Below, piece by piece: positions 7,834 through 16,659 of a stretch of DNA of 43,170 nucleotides (the first letter of the stretch is position 1; every line of letters starts with the position of its first letter). The stretch is from positions 1 through 43,170 of IMG/VR virus record IMGVR_UViG_3300028800_000024, one strand, 5' to 3'. The DNA comes from a virus. A program made the position numbers and the translations under genes. The notes beneath the pieces are model-generated. The model was not told the origin of the DNA. It made no database searches and worked only from the letters and a program-made list of their open reading frames with translations.

Positions 7834-9338
7834 AGATAAAACATATTATCATAGGGGGTGCCGTTGTAGCAGGATTATTTGCTTTGCCTGTTCTTGCTTC
7901 TACTCTTCAAGGTTTTCAAGGGGGAACTGGCATTTCAACTACAACCGCTGGGAATGTAGGAAATTGCCTGCAAGTATCTTCATCTTCTCCTTTCCTTACA
8001 TGGAGCGTGGGTGCGTGCGGCTCCGGCGGCTCCTCTACCCTCATCTTCGCAGGCTCTTTCATTGGGGTCACGGCTTCGGGCACGAATGGATATATCATCT
8101 CAAATACAGGTGTCACAAGCACCGCAGGGTTGCTTACCACTTCCACCGCATCAAACACTTACTATCTCCTCACGAATCCCGCAGGATATGTTTCCTCCTC
8201 CATCATCAATGGTCTTATCTCATCCTCTTCTGCGTGGAGTTCGTTCTATCCGCTTTCAAACCCTGCGGGGTATGTCACTTCTACTGGTTCTTCCGCCACG
8301 GGCACTCCGACCTTTTATCTCTTTTGGAACAGTTCAGGCACCCCCGCGCAGACCTCAACCTTCTCGGTTGCCGGAGCCACTGGTAATCTTATTAACCCTA
8401 ACGGAATCTGGGTCACGGGTTCTTCCACGCCGAACTACAATGGCTTTTATGTCCAATCGGGAACGAACGCGGGACATCCCACCTACATCGGCCCGAACGG
8501 GGCTATCTGGTCGGAAGGGTACGACTGGTTCATCTCCCCCGCCGTGAACTCGCAGACATTGGACTTTTACGTTTCCCTTTCAGGGTTGGCGAACCAACCC
8601 CCTCCGTCCATCACTTCATGGAACGCGCAGAACGGCGCGAGCGGGAATGTTGCAACGATTTCCAACGGGTTGTCGGTCTATCAAGGGCTTACCGTGAACG
8701 CGACCTCCAATCCGCTCGCCGTGCCATTTCTCATTGAATATCCAGGAGGAAACAGCACGCCCGCGACTCCTATCTTTCAGATGGAAAACTCCGGCTCACA
8801 ATCAGGGTTCGCCTTCACGTTCGGAGGTGTCCCCCAATCCCAGATACGCGCCGACAACGCAGGGAATATGATTTACGCCTCAAAGGGAACGCAGTATTTC
8901 GGATACGCAACGGACTACAGTCAACTCGTCCCCATTTCCTTTGGTAACAATATCTCCAACCCCTATATGTACATCCCTGCGGCGGGGAACGTGGGAATCA
9001 ACACCACGGTTCCGAAATCAACACTCACGGTGAACGGTTCCCTCGCTACCCAACTTCAGGAAGTTTCCGCCTCCACCACACTCACTTCAAGCAGTTCTAT
9101 CGTCGGGGTGATAGCGACTTCCACTTCTCACGTCGTTATTACGTTGCCTGACGCGACCACGGTTGCGGTAGGAAGCGTGGTGACGGTGACGGATGAGATA
9201 GGGGCGGCGTCAAGCTATCCCATCACCGTTGCGGCGGCGGCGGGGCAGTACATAAACGGGAAAGCTACAACGACCATAGCGACGAATCAAATGTCGCTGG
9301 ATTTTTACGGGAACGGGACAAATTGGTACATAAAGTAA
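7830..9338 (+). CDS. Secreted-type fibre/adhesin-like protein with signal peptide
   Basis: The 502-residue product starts with a classical Sec signal: basic MKIKH, a hydrophobic core (IIIGGAVVAGLFALPV) and a probable cleavage after LAS. The mature part is Ser/Thr/Gly-rich with GFQGGTGIST, repeated 'NPAGYV' motifs (about residues 118 and 145), VGINTTVPKSTLTVNGSL and a C-terminal beta domain ending NGTNWYIK, which resembles the end of the 122-residue protein at 35092. Similar repeats occur in phage fibres and in surface proteins of candidate-phylum bacteria. A Sec signal on a virion-region gene is unusual, so the product may be exported to the host surface instead of, or before, assembly. Confidence 0.7.
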   Translation: MKIKHIIIGGAVVAGLFALPVLASTLQGFQGGTGISTTTAGNVGNCLQVSSSSPFLTWSVGACGSGGSSTLIFAGSFIGVTASGTNGYIISNTGVTSTAGLLTTSTASNTYYLLTNPAGYVSSSIINGLISSSSAWSSFYPLSNPAGYVTSTGSSATGTPTFYLFWNSSGTPAQTSTFSVAGATGNLINPNGIWVTGSSTPNYNGFYVQSGTNAGHPTYIGPNGAIWSEGYDWFISPAVNSQTLDFYVSLSGLANQPPPSITSWNAQNGASGNVATISNGLSVYQGLTVNATSNPLAVPFLIEYPGGNSTPATPIFQMENSGSQSGFAFTFGGVPQSQIRADNAGNMIYASKGTQYFGYATDYSQLVPISFGNNISNPYMYIPAAGNVGINTTVPKSTLTVNGSLATQLQEVSASTTLTSSSSIVGVIATSTSHVVITLPDATTVAVGSVVTVTDEIGAASSYPITVAAAAGQYINGKATTTIATNQMSLDFYGNGTNWYIK

Positions 9339-9359
9339 AGGTCAAAAAATAATAAAAAC

Positions 9360-9692
9360 ATGAACATCACACTTCCAGCATCAATTCAAGACGACATCAT
9401 CCTCGCCTACGCTTTAGCAAACGGCTACCAGCAGACCGTGAGTGCGCCGGAAACTTTGACCTATGACGCGCAAGGGAATCCAGTGCAGGTTCCTGCATCG
9501 TCCGGTCCGAATCCGCAGTCAGCTTCGGACTTCGTTTCAGCGCTCATAGCGAACCAGATGATACAGGTCTACCAACAGGCGGAGATCGCGGCGGCAGTGG
9601 CAGCGGCCACGGAGCAAGCGACACAGACCGTGCAGGCGAACATTGCCACCGCCGTACAAGCACAGCAATCCCTTAAAGTAACCCATGCGTAA
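9360..9692 (+). CDS. Small protein with C-terminal Ala/Gln-rich helix
   Basis: The 110-residue product has a mixed N-terminus (ITLPASIQDDIILAYALANG) and a long Ala/Gln/Thr helix (IYQQ-type sequence EIAAAVAAATEQATQTVQAN) over about residues 70-105, probably a coiled coil. It lies 21 nt after the 502-residue gene and overlaps the next start by 8 nt. It could be a trimerising or chaperone component for the adjacent fibre-like proteins. No family was recognised. Confidence 0.6.
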   Translation: MNITLPASIQDDIILAYALANGYQQTVSAPETLTYDAQGNPVQVPASSGPNPQSASDFVSALIANQMIQVYQQAEIAAAVAAATEQATQTVQANIATAVQAQQSLKVTHA

Positions 9693-12468
9693 ATATCTTT
9701 TACTTGGAAGCATCATAGCTGGAATCCTCGTCGCAGGGGGAATTTCCTATGCTTCCTTTATCGGGAATCTTGGTAGCGGGGTGGTCATTTCCAGCTCAAC
9801 GCCGAATGCCTATTCGGTGCAGGTTCCTTTGACGAATACTTACGGCGGAACGGGGACGACGACGGCTTTAGGTTCAAATGCTTTTAATAGCACGACGTTT
9901 CTCACGACTTCCACTGGTTTGACAGTAAGCAACTTCGCTTCGCCAAACATTTCGCAATGGACGAATAACGTAGGCTATGTCACTTCCACTTCGGGCGGTT
10001 CGGGTGTTGCCTCCACCTCTCCATTTACTGTCGGGAATCTTGTCGTGGTCAGTTCATCGGGTGCATTGGCAAGCATTTCCAGTTCAACCTATATCACCTC
10101 CAGCACGGCATCAACCTTTACCGATAACTTTGAATCCGAAAGTATAGGCAGTTTGTCGGGGCAGAACAGCTGGACTTCCAGCGATACCAATGTGGCTTAC
10201 GTTTCCAGTTCGCAACCTCTGGCGAACCTCCAATCCGTCTATACGGTGAACGACGGGTCAGGAAATGCTATCTCTATGTACCGCCAGTTCTCGGCCATCA
10301 CGACCAACAACGTCCCGTACTCTTTCTCGTATAGGGAATTAAAGAAAGCGGGAGGCACGGGGGTGGGCGCAGACTTCATGCTCTATTCCAGTGGGACGGA
10401 GGAGTTCGCAATAGGATTTATAAACGGCGATGTTAAGGTTCTTGCATGGCCTGGCCCTACTTGGCATGAACTTGGGAGTTCCACCGCGAATGGCGTGGAT
10501 TACATCACGGGAACTATCAACGGCGCATCTAGTTCTTACACCATTTCCTTTGACGGGCTGCCTTCCTATAGTTCAAGTTTGAACACTTCCGATACGATTG
10601 ACAGGGTAAGATTGAACAACGACGCAGGAGGAGCAACGCAGTTTGAGGGTATAGAGTACGACAACATAGCAATCGGAAGTCCAGTGTTCTATCCGTATTC
10701 AAATCCAAACGGCTATATCTCAACCAACAACCCTATTTCATTCACCGCAGGAGGGGATGTGTCAGGATCAACCAGCGGCACTACGGCATTAAGCCCTTCT
10801 TTGACCGTCACGGGAATACAGGGCAGTTCGGTGCCTTCCCTTACCACGGGGAGTCTTTACTACAGTTCTGGGTGGCACATCGGTAACGCGGTGGACGTGA
10901 GTGGAAACCAATATGTGACCTCTACGAGCGCAAACGTAACGAGCACCTACATCGCCTATGGGAGTGCTACAAACGGAATTACGAGCGACAATCAATTTGT
11001 CAGAACGAGCGTAATTAGTACCGCTTGCACAGGGGGGAGTATAACAACCGTCGCGACGCAGACCGTGGATACTTTCACCACGAGTGGAACCTTCTACTGC
11101 CCCGCGACAACGACGATTACGTTGCTTATGGCAGGTGGTGGTGGTGCGGGTGGATTCAGCTTGGGAGGTGGTGGCGGTGCGGGTGCGGTCATTTCAACGA
11201 CCACAACGCTTTCTCCGGGTACAACGACAATAACGATAGGTTCAGGTGGCATTGCTCCTACTTCCAGCGCGAGCACTTCTGCAAATTACGGAGCTAGCTC
11301 AACCTTCGGAGGATTTACCGAATCAGGCGGTGCCGTGGGTTCGGATGGTTCGTCGGGTGCGAACGGGACGCCGGGTTGTTCCGCTTCGGGAGGTTCTTCG
11401 GCTTCGGGAAAGACTACGGGAGGTACTGCGAGCTGTGCATCTAACAATCAGGGAAACAACGGTGGCAATGGTAGCCATACTAGTGGAGCAAATCTTGGTT
11501 CCGGCGGCGGTGGTGGCGCGGGTGGGGTCGGAGGGAACGCTGCCTCGGCTGCAGGAGGTAACAGTGGTCTAGGTATTTCAAGTTCCATTTCAGGCGCTTC
11601 CACGACCTACTCTTGCGGTGGAGCGGGAGGGGCGGATAAGACCGACACTCCAGCTTCCGTGGGTGGTACGACGTGCGGCGGGGTCGGTGGCGCGGGATTG
11701 CTTTATGGACAACCAGCTTCTTCCACGGCTGCCAACACGGGCAGCGGAGGTTCTTCGGGAGGCCCTGCAAGCGGCGTTGGTGCGAATGGAGGTTCAGGTA
11801 TTGTGATTGTGAGCTACGCGACCCCCGCAGGGGCAACGTATTACGTCGGCATCGGGACGGCAAACCCCAGTTCAACACTTCACGTCGTGGGAACCATGAC
11901 CGTGACGCAGACATCCACCTTCGCCACGGTATCTTCCACGAACATCTGCCTTTCGGGGACGTGCAATACGACATGGCCTTCTGGGGGAAGCGCATCAACA
12001 ACGAACGTAACAGGAGTGGCCCCCATCTCTGTATCGCAATCGGGCGCGAACGCCACGACATCCCTGAACATGGGTGCTTACCTCGCTACTTCGGGTTCCA
12101 ACCTCACCGTGTCATCCACGCTTGCCTCATCGTCCGTCACGTTCCTTTTCGGCAACGCGACGACGACCGCCCCCGCGTTTCAGGATATAGAAACCCCGAA
12201 CGCAAAGACCATCACGTCCATTGACTGTTCTGAGTATGCCGCCGCAACTTCAACAATGGAGCTGTTCTATGCCACCTCGTCAGCCAACAACACCGTGGCA
12301 AAAGGTAATATCATCCTCTCGTCCATTAACTGCACGAATACGCCCACCTCAACCACATCGTTCACCACGAGTTCTTTGCCGAGCGGTGACTGGTTGTTCG
12401 CCATCGTTTCGTCCACGGTCGGGACGCCTACGCTAACCACGTTGGATGTGATTATGACAAAGATATGA
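9685..12468 (+). CDS. Large secreted-type glycine-rich fibre/adhesin-like protein
   Basis: The 927-residue product, the largest in the window, begins MRKYLLLGSIIAGILVAGGI with a Sec-like signal and possible cleavage near SYAS. Domains in order: GTGTTT/VGYVTSTS repeats (about 50-110); a lectin- or LamG-like beta domain around FTDNFESESIGSLSGQNSW (about 145-330); a Gly-rich domain from FTTSGTFYCPATTTITLLMA to GGSGIVIVSYA (about 465-715); a GIGTANPSSTLHVVGTMTV segment; and a C-terminal Cys-containing beta domain. Such modules are frequent in phage fibres and in cell-surface proteins of Parcubacteria-like bacteria. Receptor binding or surface display is inferred. ATGA overlap with the next gene. 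Confidence 0.7.
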   Translation: MRKYLLLGSIIAGILVAGGISYASFIGNLGSGVVISSSTPNAYSVQVPLTNTYGGTGTTTALGSNAFNSTTFLTTSTGLTVSNFASPNISQWTNNVGYVTSTSGGSGVASTSPFTVGNLVVVSSSGALASISSSTYITSSTASTFTDNFESESIGSLSGQNSWTSSDTNVAYVSSSQPLANLQSVYTVNDGSGNAISMYRQFSAITTNNVPYSFSYRELKKAGGTGVGADFMLYSSGTEEFAIGFINGDVKVLAWPGPTWHELGSSTANGVDYITGTINGASSSYTISFDGLPSYSSSLNTSDTIDRVRLNNDAGGATQFEGIEYDNIAIGSPVFYPYSNPNGYISTNNPISFTAGGDVSGSTSGTTALSPSLTVTGIQGSSVPSLTTGSLYYSSGWHIGNAVDVSGNQYVTSTSANVTSTYIAYGSATNGITSDNQFVRTSVISTACTGGSITTVATQTVDTFTTSGTFYCPATTTITLLMAGGGGAGGFSLGGGGGAGAVISTTTTLSPGTTTITIGSGGIAPTSSASTSANYGASSTFGGFTESGGAVGSDGSSGANGTPGCSASGGSSASGKTTGGTASCASNNQGNNGGNGSHTSGANLGSGGGGGAGGVGGNAASAAGGNSGLGISSSISGASTTYSCGGAGGADKTDTPASVGGTTCGGVGGAGLLYGQPASSTAANTGSGGSSGGPASGVGANGGSGIVIVSYATPAGATYYVGIGTANPSSTLHVVGTMTVTQTSTFATVSSTNICLSGTCNTTWPSGGSASTTNVTGVAPISVSQSGANATTSLNMGAYLATSGSNLTVSSTLASSSVTFLFGNATTTAPAFQDIETPNAKTITSIDCSEYAAATSTMELFYATSSANNTVAKGNIILSSINCTNTPTSTTSFTTSSLPSGDWLFAIVSSTVGTPTLTTLDVIMTKI

Positions 12469-13853
12469 AAAAGTATCTCTTAGCCCTCGTAGGGCTTTGC
12501 TTCCTCCTTACCCCGCACGCCTACGCCGCGCTTGGATTCGGACTGGATACTTCAACGCTTACCCAGAACGTGAACCTCACGACGGTTTCAACAGCCATAA
12601 CGATCACGACGAGCAGCGTGAGCAACCTCATTCTCCTCGTTGACGTATGGGGCGTGAGTAACGCAGGAACCTCATCAGTGACCAGTGTGACATTCGGAGG
12701 TTCAAACCTCACGAAGTTAGTAGCCACGAGCACCGCAAGCACGACATGGCAATTATGGTATCTCCTGAATCCCGCCACGGGAGCAGGACACGCGACGACG
12801 ACATTTAACGAATCGCAGAACGCTTTTGAAATCTGTGCCCAGGACTTTTACGGAGTGAACCAGACCACTCCGTTTGACGCAAGTTCAAGCAATATCGTGC
12901 AACCCTCCGTGACCGTGGTCAGCACCTCAATGACGACGGCGACTTCTAACGACTGGATAGCGAGCTTCGTGGCAGACAACGCCGGAGCTGGTTCGGGTTC
13001 CGTAAGTCCCGCTCCTTCCACGGGGGATTATCAGGTTTGCTCCGGCAGCACAGGTGGCGAGCACGCGGGGTCTGGGTATCGCCTCATCCCCACCGCGCAG
13101 ACAACTTCCACGGGGTGGCAGAACGGAAGCTCCACCTACGGCATGGTCGCGGGTTCAATGGTTTTGAGTGATGTGACTGTCGTTGAAACTACGTCTACGA
13201 CTTGGGTCGCGCCTACGGGAGTAACCAGTGTGACGGTGAGGGCATGGGGCGGCGGTGGAGGCGGTGGGAAGGCTGGCTCTAAAGGCGGCGCGGGTGGCGG
13301 CGGTGGTGCGTTCGCCCAAGCTAATACAGTATCGGTGACACCGGGGAATTCTTACACCGTGACCGTGGGTACACCGGGACTAGCGTCAGGTTCTGACTCG
13401 TCTACCGCAGGAGGGGCGTCGTGGTTCAGTACGACGACTTTAGTGTATGCAGCACCGGGAAATCCAGGTTTGGACAATTCTACTGCTATCGCATCGGGAG
13501 GCACGGTGGCTTCTTCCACGGGAGATATAAAATTCAAAGGTGGCAGCGGCGGAGGCGGCGCGGCGGGTGATGTGGCTGGTGGTGGAGGCGGCGGCGCAGG
13601 AGCGCAAAATAACGGGACAGCCGCGCCCGGATTAGGCAATAGTGCAGCAGGAGCAGGGGGAGCGGTGGGGGGTGGGGCGGGGGGGGGGGGAGGGCATGTG
13701 GGCAACTCAAACGGAGGTGGAGGAGGCGGTGGGGTCAGTACGGTGGGGTTTGCTGGCGCACAGGGCGAAGTGGATATAATCTACACCGCTCCTGCCGCAT
13801 CTACATCTACCGCCCTCACACCCTACTTCAAAGTTTTAACTATGGACTGGTGA
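12465..13853 (+). CDS. Secreted-type glycine-rich protein
   Basis: The 462-residue product has a clear signal peptide (MKKYLLALVGLCFLLTPHAYA, cleavage likely after AYA). Residues about 25-235 form a beta-rich domain (ITITTSSVSNLILLVDVWG; FTGxNL-like FGGSNLTKL). A linker TTWVAPTGVTSVTVRAWGGG opens a Gly-rich C-terminal domain ending FAGAQGEVDIIYTAP. The 'W-x-P-x-G-V-T-x-V-x-V-x-x-W-G-G-G' opener is a common start of glycine-rich fibre or adhesin domains. It is the third consecutive exported-type gene and overlaps the previous one by ATGA. A 15-base G-run region near 13670-13695 may be prone to indels. Confidence 0.7.
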   Translation: MKKYLLALVGLCFLLTPHAYAALGFGLDTSTLTQNVNLTTVSTAITITTSSVSNLILLVDVWGVSNAGTSSVTSVTFGGSNLTKLVATSTASTTWQLWYLLNPATGAGHATTTFNESQNAFEICAQDFYGVNQTTPFDASSSNIVQPSVTVVSTSMTTATSNDWIASFVADNAGAGSGSVSPAPSTGDYQVCSGSTGGEHAGSGYRLIPTAQTTSTGWQNGSSTYGMVAGSMVLSDVTVVETTSTTWVAPTGVTSVTVRAWGGGGGGGKAGSKGGAGGGGGAFAQANTVSVTPGNSYTVTVGTPGLASGSDSSTAGGASWFSTTTLVYAAPGNPGLDNSTAIASGGTVASSTGDIKFKGGSGGGGAAGDVAGGGGGGAGAQNNGTAAPGLGNSAAGAGGAVGGGAGGGGGHVGNSNGGGGGGGVSTVGFAGAQGEVDIIYTAPAASTSTALTPYFKVLTMDW

Positions 13854-13854
13854 A

Positions 13855-13965
13855 ATGAAAACCGAAACTCTCCTAATAATTTTCGGTATTGTTCTTTTCC
13901 TTGCAGTGTACTGCGTTTCCCTTTTTGCGGGAAACCCATGGGATGAATCGCATAAGCATGACTAA
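13855..13965 (+). CDS. Single-pass small membrane protein (36 aa)
   Basis: ATG is 1 nt after the previous stop. The 36 residues contain one hydrophobic segment (LLIIFGIVLFLAVYCVSLFA) and a charged tail ending HKHD. It lies at the boundary between fibre genes and the lysis region, where small membrane proteins such as holins or spanin components occur. The specific function is unknown. Confidence 0.5.
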   Translation: MKTETLLIIFGIVLFLAVYCVSLFAGNPWDESHKHD

Positions 13966-13978
13966 TATGGGGCACTTT

Positions 13979-14041
13979 ATGACACAAGACAAATGGGAAA
14001 GGGTCATGGAGGTATACCGATTTTGGTACGGAATATTATGA
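13979..14041 (+). CDS. Possible 20-aa coupling ORF
   Basis: An ATG (13979, or 13967 for four more residues) opens a short frame MTQDKWERVMEVYRFWYGIL whose TGA overlaps the ATG of the next gene (ATGA, 14038-14041). The exact coupling is the only support. It may exist to deliver ribosomes to the holin-like gene. Confidence 0.3.
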   Translation: MTQDKWERVMEVYRFWYGIL

Positions 14042-14388
14042 AACAATCCGAAGCCAAGATAAAGCAATTAGCCGAAGAAGCAGCGGCGAAAATCCTCGCT
14101 GTAGCAACGGAGACCGCCAAGAACCTCGCGGCGGAAACTTCCCTTAAAATCTCCTACATTCAAAGGGATATTTCGGAGATTAAAACCATGCTGGACAACC
14201 GGTACGTCACGAAGATGGAGTTTGAACCCGTGCATCAGTTTGCCATAAAAGGGGAAGGGAGAATAAGAGAATTGGAAGATATTGCAACGGAACGGAAGGG
14301 CGGTTTTGCGTTATATGCCCTTACGGGAAGTATAGTCACCTTGATCGCGGTGATTCTGACCGCTTTGGCGGCGTTGCATATTCTATAA
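14038..14388 (+). CDS. Holin-like membrane protein with coiled coil (XhlA-like architecture)
   Basis: Starting at ATG 14038 the product has 116 residues; 13993 is an alternative that adds 15. It has an Ala/Lys-rich helix (IKQLAEEAAAKILAVATETA), a coiled-coil segment (YIQRDISEIKTMLDNRYVTK), then RIRELEDIATERKGG and one C-terminal transmembrane helix (ALTGSIVTLIAVILTALAAL). Short coiled coil plus C-terminal membrane helix is the architecture of XhlA-like phage proteins that assist lysis. The role in lysis is inferred from this and from the neighbouring small membrane proteins. Confidence 0.6.
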   Translation: MKQSEAKIKQLAEEAAAKILAVATETAKNLAAETSLKISYIQRDISEIKTMLDNRYVTKMEFEPVHQFAIKGEGRIRELEDIATERKGGFALYALTGSIVTLIAVILTALAALHIL

Positions 14389-14401
14389 ACTAACCTATAA
14401 A

Positions 14402-14410
14402 TGTTATAAT
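14402..14410 (+). promoter_or_regulatory. Extended -10 leaderless promoter
   Basis: TGT-TATAAT (14402-14410) is a perfect extended -10 element located 6 nt before ATG 14417, so the predicted transcript begins at the start codon. No good -35 hexamer is seen at 16-18 nt. Confidence 0.6.
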
Positions 14411-14416
14411 TAAGAT

Positions 14417-14863
14417 ATGCCAACGGGATATAGAAAGGACGGTACTAAAATAATTCCCCCTTCTTCAAAAGGAAAAAAATGGCCGAATAGAAAACCGTGG
14501 TCAAAAGAAGCACGAAAAAGGGCTAGTGAAACTCATAAAAGAATTGGCAGTAAGCCGCCGCCTTGGAAGGGGCCGCGCCCGAACTTACAAGGAGAAAATA
14601 ATCCTAATTGGAAGGGAGGAAGAGCTATGCAAACGAAAAGACGTTTGATTATACGCGCGGGTCGTCCTATATCTGAACAATGTGAAATATGTGGTTCATT
14701 TGGTGGGGGTGGCAAGAAGGGATTATGTTATGACCACGATCATCAAACTGATAAGTTTCGTGGATGGATTTGTGCTAGGTGTAATAGTGCGCTTGGCTTT
14801 GTGAAAGATAATACGGAAACATTACAAGCGATGATAAATTATTTATTAAAAAACCGTGGATAA
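14417..14863 (+). CDS. HNH / recombination endonuclease VII-like protein
   Basis: The 148-residue product has an N-terminal basic region (GKKWPNRKPWSKEARKRASE) resembling intron-endonuclease DNA-binding modules, ENNPNWKGGR at about 60-69, and a C-terminal endonuclease VII fold. That fold shows a zinc CxxC pair at Cys89/Cys92 and Cys119/Cys122 and the DHDH motif at 106-109 with the presumed catalytic His. Phage T4 endonuclease VII resolves branched DNA. Smaller homologues like this one are often free-standing homing or packaging-associated nucleases. It has its own leaderless promoter, which suits an independently mobile gene. Confidence 0.8.
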   Translation: MPTGYRKDGTKIIPPSSKGKKWPNRKPWSKEARKRASETHKRIGSKPPPWKGPRPNLQGENNPNWKGGRAMQTKRRLIIRAGRPISEQCEICGSFGGGGKKGLCYDHDHQTDKFRGWICARCNSALGFVKDNTETLQAMINYLLKNRG

Positions 14864-14888
14864 TAATCATTCTTGCGTTAGGGTAGAC

Positions 14889-15782
14889 ATGAAGCCGACG
14901 GACTATGTCGCGGGCGATGGGCATATTGTTCTCGGTGCTGTCCCTCCAGTTCTTTCAGGAGATTGGTCACCATATTATGAGTTTTTTGAACGACAAATGC
15001 TGAACTCCGGCGATTCGGAATCGTGTGTTTTATTCACAACTCAACAGGCAATGGATTCTCAGGTTGAACAACAGATTCAATCGGGTGTTATTTCGGCACA
15101 GACCGTTGCATGGTTTGATTCTTTAGGATATATGGACGTTGGAGCAGATGGGAAAAAGCACTTTCATTCCAGTCCCCGTTGGCTCGCCGCTTTGACAGGA
15201 AACGGACTTAGGGGAAACAATGTTGTGGATGGATGGGATGTTTTGAGAAAGTTCGGCGCGTTACCTTATAAAGATTTTCCCGTAGACCCGACTTTAACTC
15301 CCCAACAATTCGTTGACGCTACGGCGATCACTCAAGCGATGAAAAATAAGGGGCAACAGTTCCTTCTTGGCGTGGGAGGTAAAAACTTCGTCCAATATCA
15401 CTGGCTTCTGAATGGGACAGATAACTTTCAAGCGACAATTTCTCCGCTTCAATATAGCCCCCTGTGCGATGGTGTTAATGTAGGAAGCGATTGGAATGAA
15501 GTAAATCCAGTTCCGCCCGCATCAGGGGCAAACCCCGGCCACTGCGTAGGGAGAATAAAAGATGTATTGCCTTTGACCGCCGTGGAATACGACCATTATA
15601 TGCCTAACCCAAAGAATCTGATTAACTATCCCATAGCATATTCTTTACAAGCCATCGTCACTATTACTCCTCCCCCTCCGGCTCCCCTCCCTCCACCGAA
15701 CCCCACCCCCGTACAGGCCTCAACGTGGTTACAAAAATTGGTCACATGGTTACAAACAATACTGACAACAGTTCAGAATTAA
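14889..15782 (+). CDS. Putative papain-like cysteine peptidase (lysis region)
   Basis: The 297-residue product lacks a confident family match but shows an order consistent with a papain-like fold. It has Cys46 in DSESCVLFTTQQAMDSQ, an alpha domain with tryptophans (WLAALTGNGLRGNNVVDGWD), His218 in NPGHCVGRI, then YDHYMPNPKN with an Asn/Asp candidate and a final beta strand. The C-terminus is a Pro-rich linker (TPPPPAPLPPPNPTP) and an amphipathic WLQKLVTWLQTIL helix. ATG 14889 (AGGG 6 nt upstream) is preferred over GTG 14856, which overlaps the endonuclease gene. A role in peptide cross-link cleavage at lysis is an inference from the adjacent holin-like genes. Confidence 0.5.
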   Translation: MKPTDYVAGDGHIVLGAVPPVLSGDWSPYYEFFERQMLNSGDSESCVLFTTQQAMDSQVEQQIQSGVISAQTVAWFDSLGYMDVGADGKKHFHSSPRWLAALTGNGLRGNNVVDGWDVLRKFGALPYKDFPVDPTLTPQQFVDATAITQAMKNKGQQFLLGVGGKNFVQYHWLLNGTDNFQATISPLQYSPLCDGVNVGSDWNEVNPVPPASGANPGHCVGRIKDVLPLTAVEYDHYMPNPKNLINYPIAYSLQAIVTITPPPPAPLPPPNPTPVQASTWLQKLVTWLQTILTTVQN

Positions 15783-15985
15783 AGGCCGACCCAAATGAAA
15801 TCTTCGCACTAATGAATTATTCACTTCTTAAATCAAAGACTTTTTGGACGATTGCAGTTGGCGTGGCGATTTTTATCGCTACTAACCTCAAAAATCCGAC
15901 AGCAGACACGATTGCGGTGCTCCTCGGTATTGTGGCTTCCTACTTCCACCTTCAGACTGGACAATCTACGACGGGAAAAAATTAA
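15746..15985 (+). CDS. Small holin-like membrane protein
   Basis: The reading frame has alternative starts at 15746 (79 residues, overlapping the previous gene) and 15812 (57 residues, beginning MNYSLLKSKTFWTIAV). The core contains two short hydrophobic segments (TFWTIAVGVAIFIATNL and TIAVLLGIVASYFHL) and a polar tail. 'Sx-x-FW' followed by two membrane spans and 'YFH' is common in small phage membrane proteins next to endolysins. A holin role is inferred from position directly after the peptidase candidate. The shorter form looks more like that family. Confidence 0.6.
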   Translation: MVTNNTDNSSELKADPNEIFALMNYSLLKSKTFWTIAVGVAIFIATNLKNPTADTIAVLLGIVASYFHLQTGQSTTGKN

Positions 15986-15988
15986 CAC

Positions 15989-16153
15989 ATGATTTTGAAG
16001 ATAATAGAACTAGGTATAGCAATGGTTATCTTCTTTCTTTTTGTTTGTTCTATCTTGTATGTCGGAGCGATAGCAGAGGATGTGGAAAACGAGATTAACA
16101 AAAAGCCGCCCTTAAATCCCTTGAAAGAAATAGGCGGCTCTGTACATTATTAA
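15989..16153 (+). CDS. Small membrane protein (54 aa)
   Basis: ATG follows the previous stop by 3 nt. The N-terminal 30 residues are one hydrophobic helix (GIAMVIFFLFVCSILYVGAI) and the rest is charged (AEDVENEINKKPPLNPLKEI). It is the last of the tightly packed lysis-region membrane genes. A spanin- or holin-regulator role is possible but not shown. Confidence 0.55.
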   Translation: MILKIIELGIAMVIFFLFVCSILYVGAIAEDVENEINKKPPLNPLKEIGGSVHY

Positions 16154-16280
16154 ACGGATTGTCAATCTATTAGGTTACTAGCGATATATTGTGTCAAGGT
16201 ATGCCGCCGTTATGGGTTACCGTGAGGAACCCATACGGGAGCACATCTGCTCCTAGTTCTTTAACAAAAAGGAGGATTCT
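16154..16280 (+). promoter_or_regulatory. Leader region with two hairpins before the SD-rich gene cluster
   Basis: This 127-nt noncoding stretch contains a 7-bp hairpin (ATGGGTT 16212-16218 with AACCCAT 16228-16234) and a 6-bp hairpin (GGAGCA 16238-16243 with TGCTCC 16248-16253, 4-nt loop). An A-rich Shine-Dalgarno (AAGGAGG) follows. A TTGTCA (16159) and TATATT (16185) pair is spaced 20 nt, too long for a confident promoter. It looks like a transcribed structured leader. Confidence 0.45.
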
Positions 16281-16511
16281 ATGCGACTTCACCCTTGCTC
16301 GTTCGTTTGCCAGCATTGTTCGCGTCCGGCGCAGATACTTGAGGTCTGCTTTACTGCCGAAGGGCAGATTCAGATTGACGGCATCTGCATCAAATGCAAC
16401 ACCTCGGTCACCCTGACCTCAACCATCGGGGAAGTGTGCGCGAACTGCCATCTCTCCGATACGCAAGACTTAGGACTTTTCGTCCCGCAACAAAGCCAAC
16501 TCGTGAACTAG
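16281..16511 (+). CDS. Small zinc-ribbon-like protein
   Basis: The 76-residue product has three CxxC pairs: FVCQHCS (about 8-13), GICIKCN (36-40) and EVCANCH (51-55), enough for one or two zinc sites. It starts with a strong Shine-Dalgarno site (AAGGAGG, 6 nt spacing), unlike nearly all other genes here. It heads a cluster of four small genes (16281-17110). Role unknown; DNA, RNA or protein binding is likely from the zinc motifs. Confidence 0.65.
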   Translation: MRLHPCSFVCQHCSRPAQILEVCFTAEGQIQIDGICIKCNTSVTLTSTIGEVCANCHLSDTQDLGLFVPQQSQLVN

Positions 16512-16521
16512 GGAGGTTCCG

Positions 16522-16659
16522 ATGGTATGCCAATTTTGTAAGCGTTACATCCCTCTGAACGAGAGATCCACTGATTTCAAAGTCCCTTATTCCGAACCGC
16601 CCCGGTGGGTTTACTTCCATCCCGATTGCTGGGAAATCTGGAACCGAGGCGACCTATGA
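16522..16659 (+). CDS. Small zinc-binding protein (45 aa)
   Basis: A GGGAGG site precedes ATG 16522. The product has CQFC (residues 3-6) and FHPDCW (about 32-37), a CxxC...HxxC zinc site. The stop TGA overlaps the next start (ATGA). The same CxxC...HxxC layout recurs in the next gene, so the two look like paralogues. Confidence 0.55.
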   Translation: MVCQFCKRYIPLNERSTDFKVPYSEPPRWVYFHPDCWEIWNRGDL